Assembly: GCA_903772945.1 (NCBI GenBank)
Contig: CAICTM010001566.1
Span: 1 to 26,738, forward strand
Length of the DNA stretch: 26,738 nt
Direction of reading: 5' to 3'
Source: Seminavis robusta
Taxonomy: Eukaryota; Bacillariophyta; Bacillariophyceae; Naviculales; Naviculaceae
Shown: in pieces, positions 25,831 through 26,738 of the stretch
Layout: every line of letters starts with the position of its first letter
Numbering within the stretch: position 1 is the stretch's first letter
The notes under the pieces: model-generated
Told to the model about the DNA's origin: nothing
Database searches by the model: none
The model's input: the letters and a program-made list of their open reading frames with translations, nothing else
Program-made: the position numbers and the translations under genes

Positions 25831-26738
25831 TGTCTTCAGTTCTCCCCGCATTGATCGATAGCTTTGAAGCTGTTTTCTAAAGAAAAGATCACTGGAGAGC
25901 TGGAATGATTGTGCCCAGTGACTGAGTTCCCATTGACTCCAAGGAGGCCCATCAGGTTGTATCTGGACAGGGTTCTGTTGGCCCGACATTTTGCGAGGAA
26001 GCCTGGTTGGAGTTGAGAGTTGGAGAGACGCCATAGGTGTCCTAAGAGTTAATTTATGACTTGAAGAAACGGTATTGATACATACAGGTCCGAAGGACCC
26101 TGCTGGGAATTGACAAGTGCTCTGGGCCTGGGTCTGGATCCAACTGTTTGGCTGACTGAAGCGAGTAAGAACAAGTTTGGTGATGCGATATAGCCACTGA
26201 AGAATGGTATAACCTATGAACTTCAGAAGCAAGTTGTAAAAACAAAGAGAGACAAACACAAAGCCCCACCCAGAGACATAGTCCAATTATGATACAGCAG
26301 GAAAGGAGATTGGATCAGCCCCTTCAGTGTGGGGGCTGTACATAGGTTGCTCCCTCCAAGAGTAAGGTCTGGAATTCGAAGTGTATTTGATCCATGCCTG
26401 CATAGCAGACTCATCCTCTCCCTCCACATACATGAAGAAGGAATAGTACCTGGGTAGAGGGGCATGAGTGGGGAAATAAAATAGGCAATGAGGAACACGG
26501 TTGCCAAGTGTGTAACTCTACTAGAACATCACATGAAGGCCCCAGTGATGTAGCTCATGAGAGCTGAAGTCTCGTCAGAACTGAGATCGACCGCAGCCAT
26601 GTTAACTTGCATAGAATCAAAATCATATCCGACATTGGACTGGTGTGGATAAATTCATCAGTGCCCATAACAGGGATGTCCGCAGACTGTAAAGGTAGGC
26701 CCATGGTTGAAGAAGGCAGGTTGCCACCAGCATTGAAT
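25830..26738 (-). pseudogene. Copia gag-like region, incomplete at the window edge
   Basis: Minus-strand fragments YDFDSMQVNMAAVDLSSDET then MSYITGAFM (about 26625-26530) and RYYSFFMYVEGEDESAMQAW then KYTSNSRPYSW (about 26455-26355) lie in different frames upstream of the protease. No CCHC knuckle is visible. Assignment to gag rests mainly on position. Confidence 0.45.

Larger units (their letters stand above)
22024..26738 (-). mobile_element. Ty1/copia retrotransposon, decayed and cut by the window edge
   Basis: Minus-strand domain order from the right edge is gag-like, protease, GAG-pre-integrase, integrase, linker, reverse transcriptase, RNase H. This is the pol order of Ty1/copia and not of Ty3/gypsy. 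It ends at the stop after FAVIRKLLMGW (22024). Every domain is broken by frameshifts or stops, so it cannot encode a working polyprotein. The wording of the domains matches my recollection of diatom CoDi-type elements. The 5' LTR, primer-binding site and gag start would lie beyond 26738. No 3' LTR is evident below 22024. Confidence 0.85.

Noticed and set aside
25636..26286. 216-residue minus-strand ORF as a membrane protein
   Set aside because: The hydrophobic frame overlaps the protease in another phase, where VDSGSSYSC is clearly the coding reading. It is probably a shadow within decayed gag/protease.
1..26738. tRNA or rRNA genes
   Set aside because: I looked for B-box-like GGTTCGA..CC with a matching cloverleaf and for rRNA-like stretches and found none by eye. 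A covariance-model scan would be needed to exclude them.

Overview
The window looks like nuclear DNA of a photosynthetic stramenopile, most likely a raphid pennate diatom. The reasons are short GT-AG introns (74-248 nt), a predicted plastid protein with a signal peptide ending in an A|F site, a protein made of tandem helicase-associated (HA) repeats, a WbsX-type glycosyltransferase-like protein, and diatom-type Ty1/copia and RNase H-bearing retroelement remnants. Genus-level assignment is inference. There is no operon organisation: single genes alternate in strand and share divergent promoters or convergent 3' ends.

Layout. 1-1697 (+): frameshifted RNase H-containing retroelement remnant, followed at 1756-1922 by a run of five small perfect hairpins. 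1932-2957 (-): thymidine phosphorylase lacking its C-terminal domain. 3400-5181 (+): type II membrane SGNH/PC-esterase-like protein. 5477-6945 (-): two-exon MBOAT/wax-synthase-like acyltransferase, head-to-head with 7265-8716 (+), a membrane-anchored WbsX-family protein. 9191-11311 (-): three-exon protein with apparent ER/plastid/thylakoid-lumen targeting, a degenerate histidine-phosphatase-like domain and a long coiled coil. 11700-13958 (+): ten HA repeats and a C-terminal NLS. 14054-15511 (-): IFRD-family protein. 16111-18002 (+): four-exon mitochondrial processing peptidase beta subunit. 18330-18800 (-): fragment of another retroelement. 18887-19984 (-): protein with a C-terminal four-cysteine zinc-ribbon-like module. 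20406-21424: element with 28-32 bp terminal inverted repeats and an internal 127-nt palindrome. 22024-26738 (-): decayed Ty1/copia element running off the window edge.

The central block (about 3-18 kb) is ordinary gene-dense chromosome with housekeeping functions (nucleoside salvage, lipid acylation, glycan-related enzymes, a probable lumen protein, a nuclear repeat protein, mitochondrial import). Both flanks are repeat-rich. I see no single multi-gene system. The most unusual signals are the hairpin inside the inverted-repeat element, whose arm differences all favour pairing in a minus-strand RNA, the triple-targeted degenerate phosphatase with an intron free of AG dinucleotides, and the row of hairpins beside the truncated thymidine phosphorylase.
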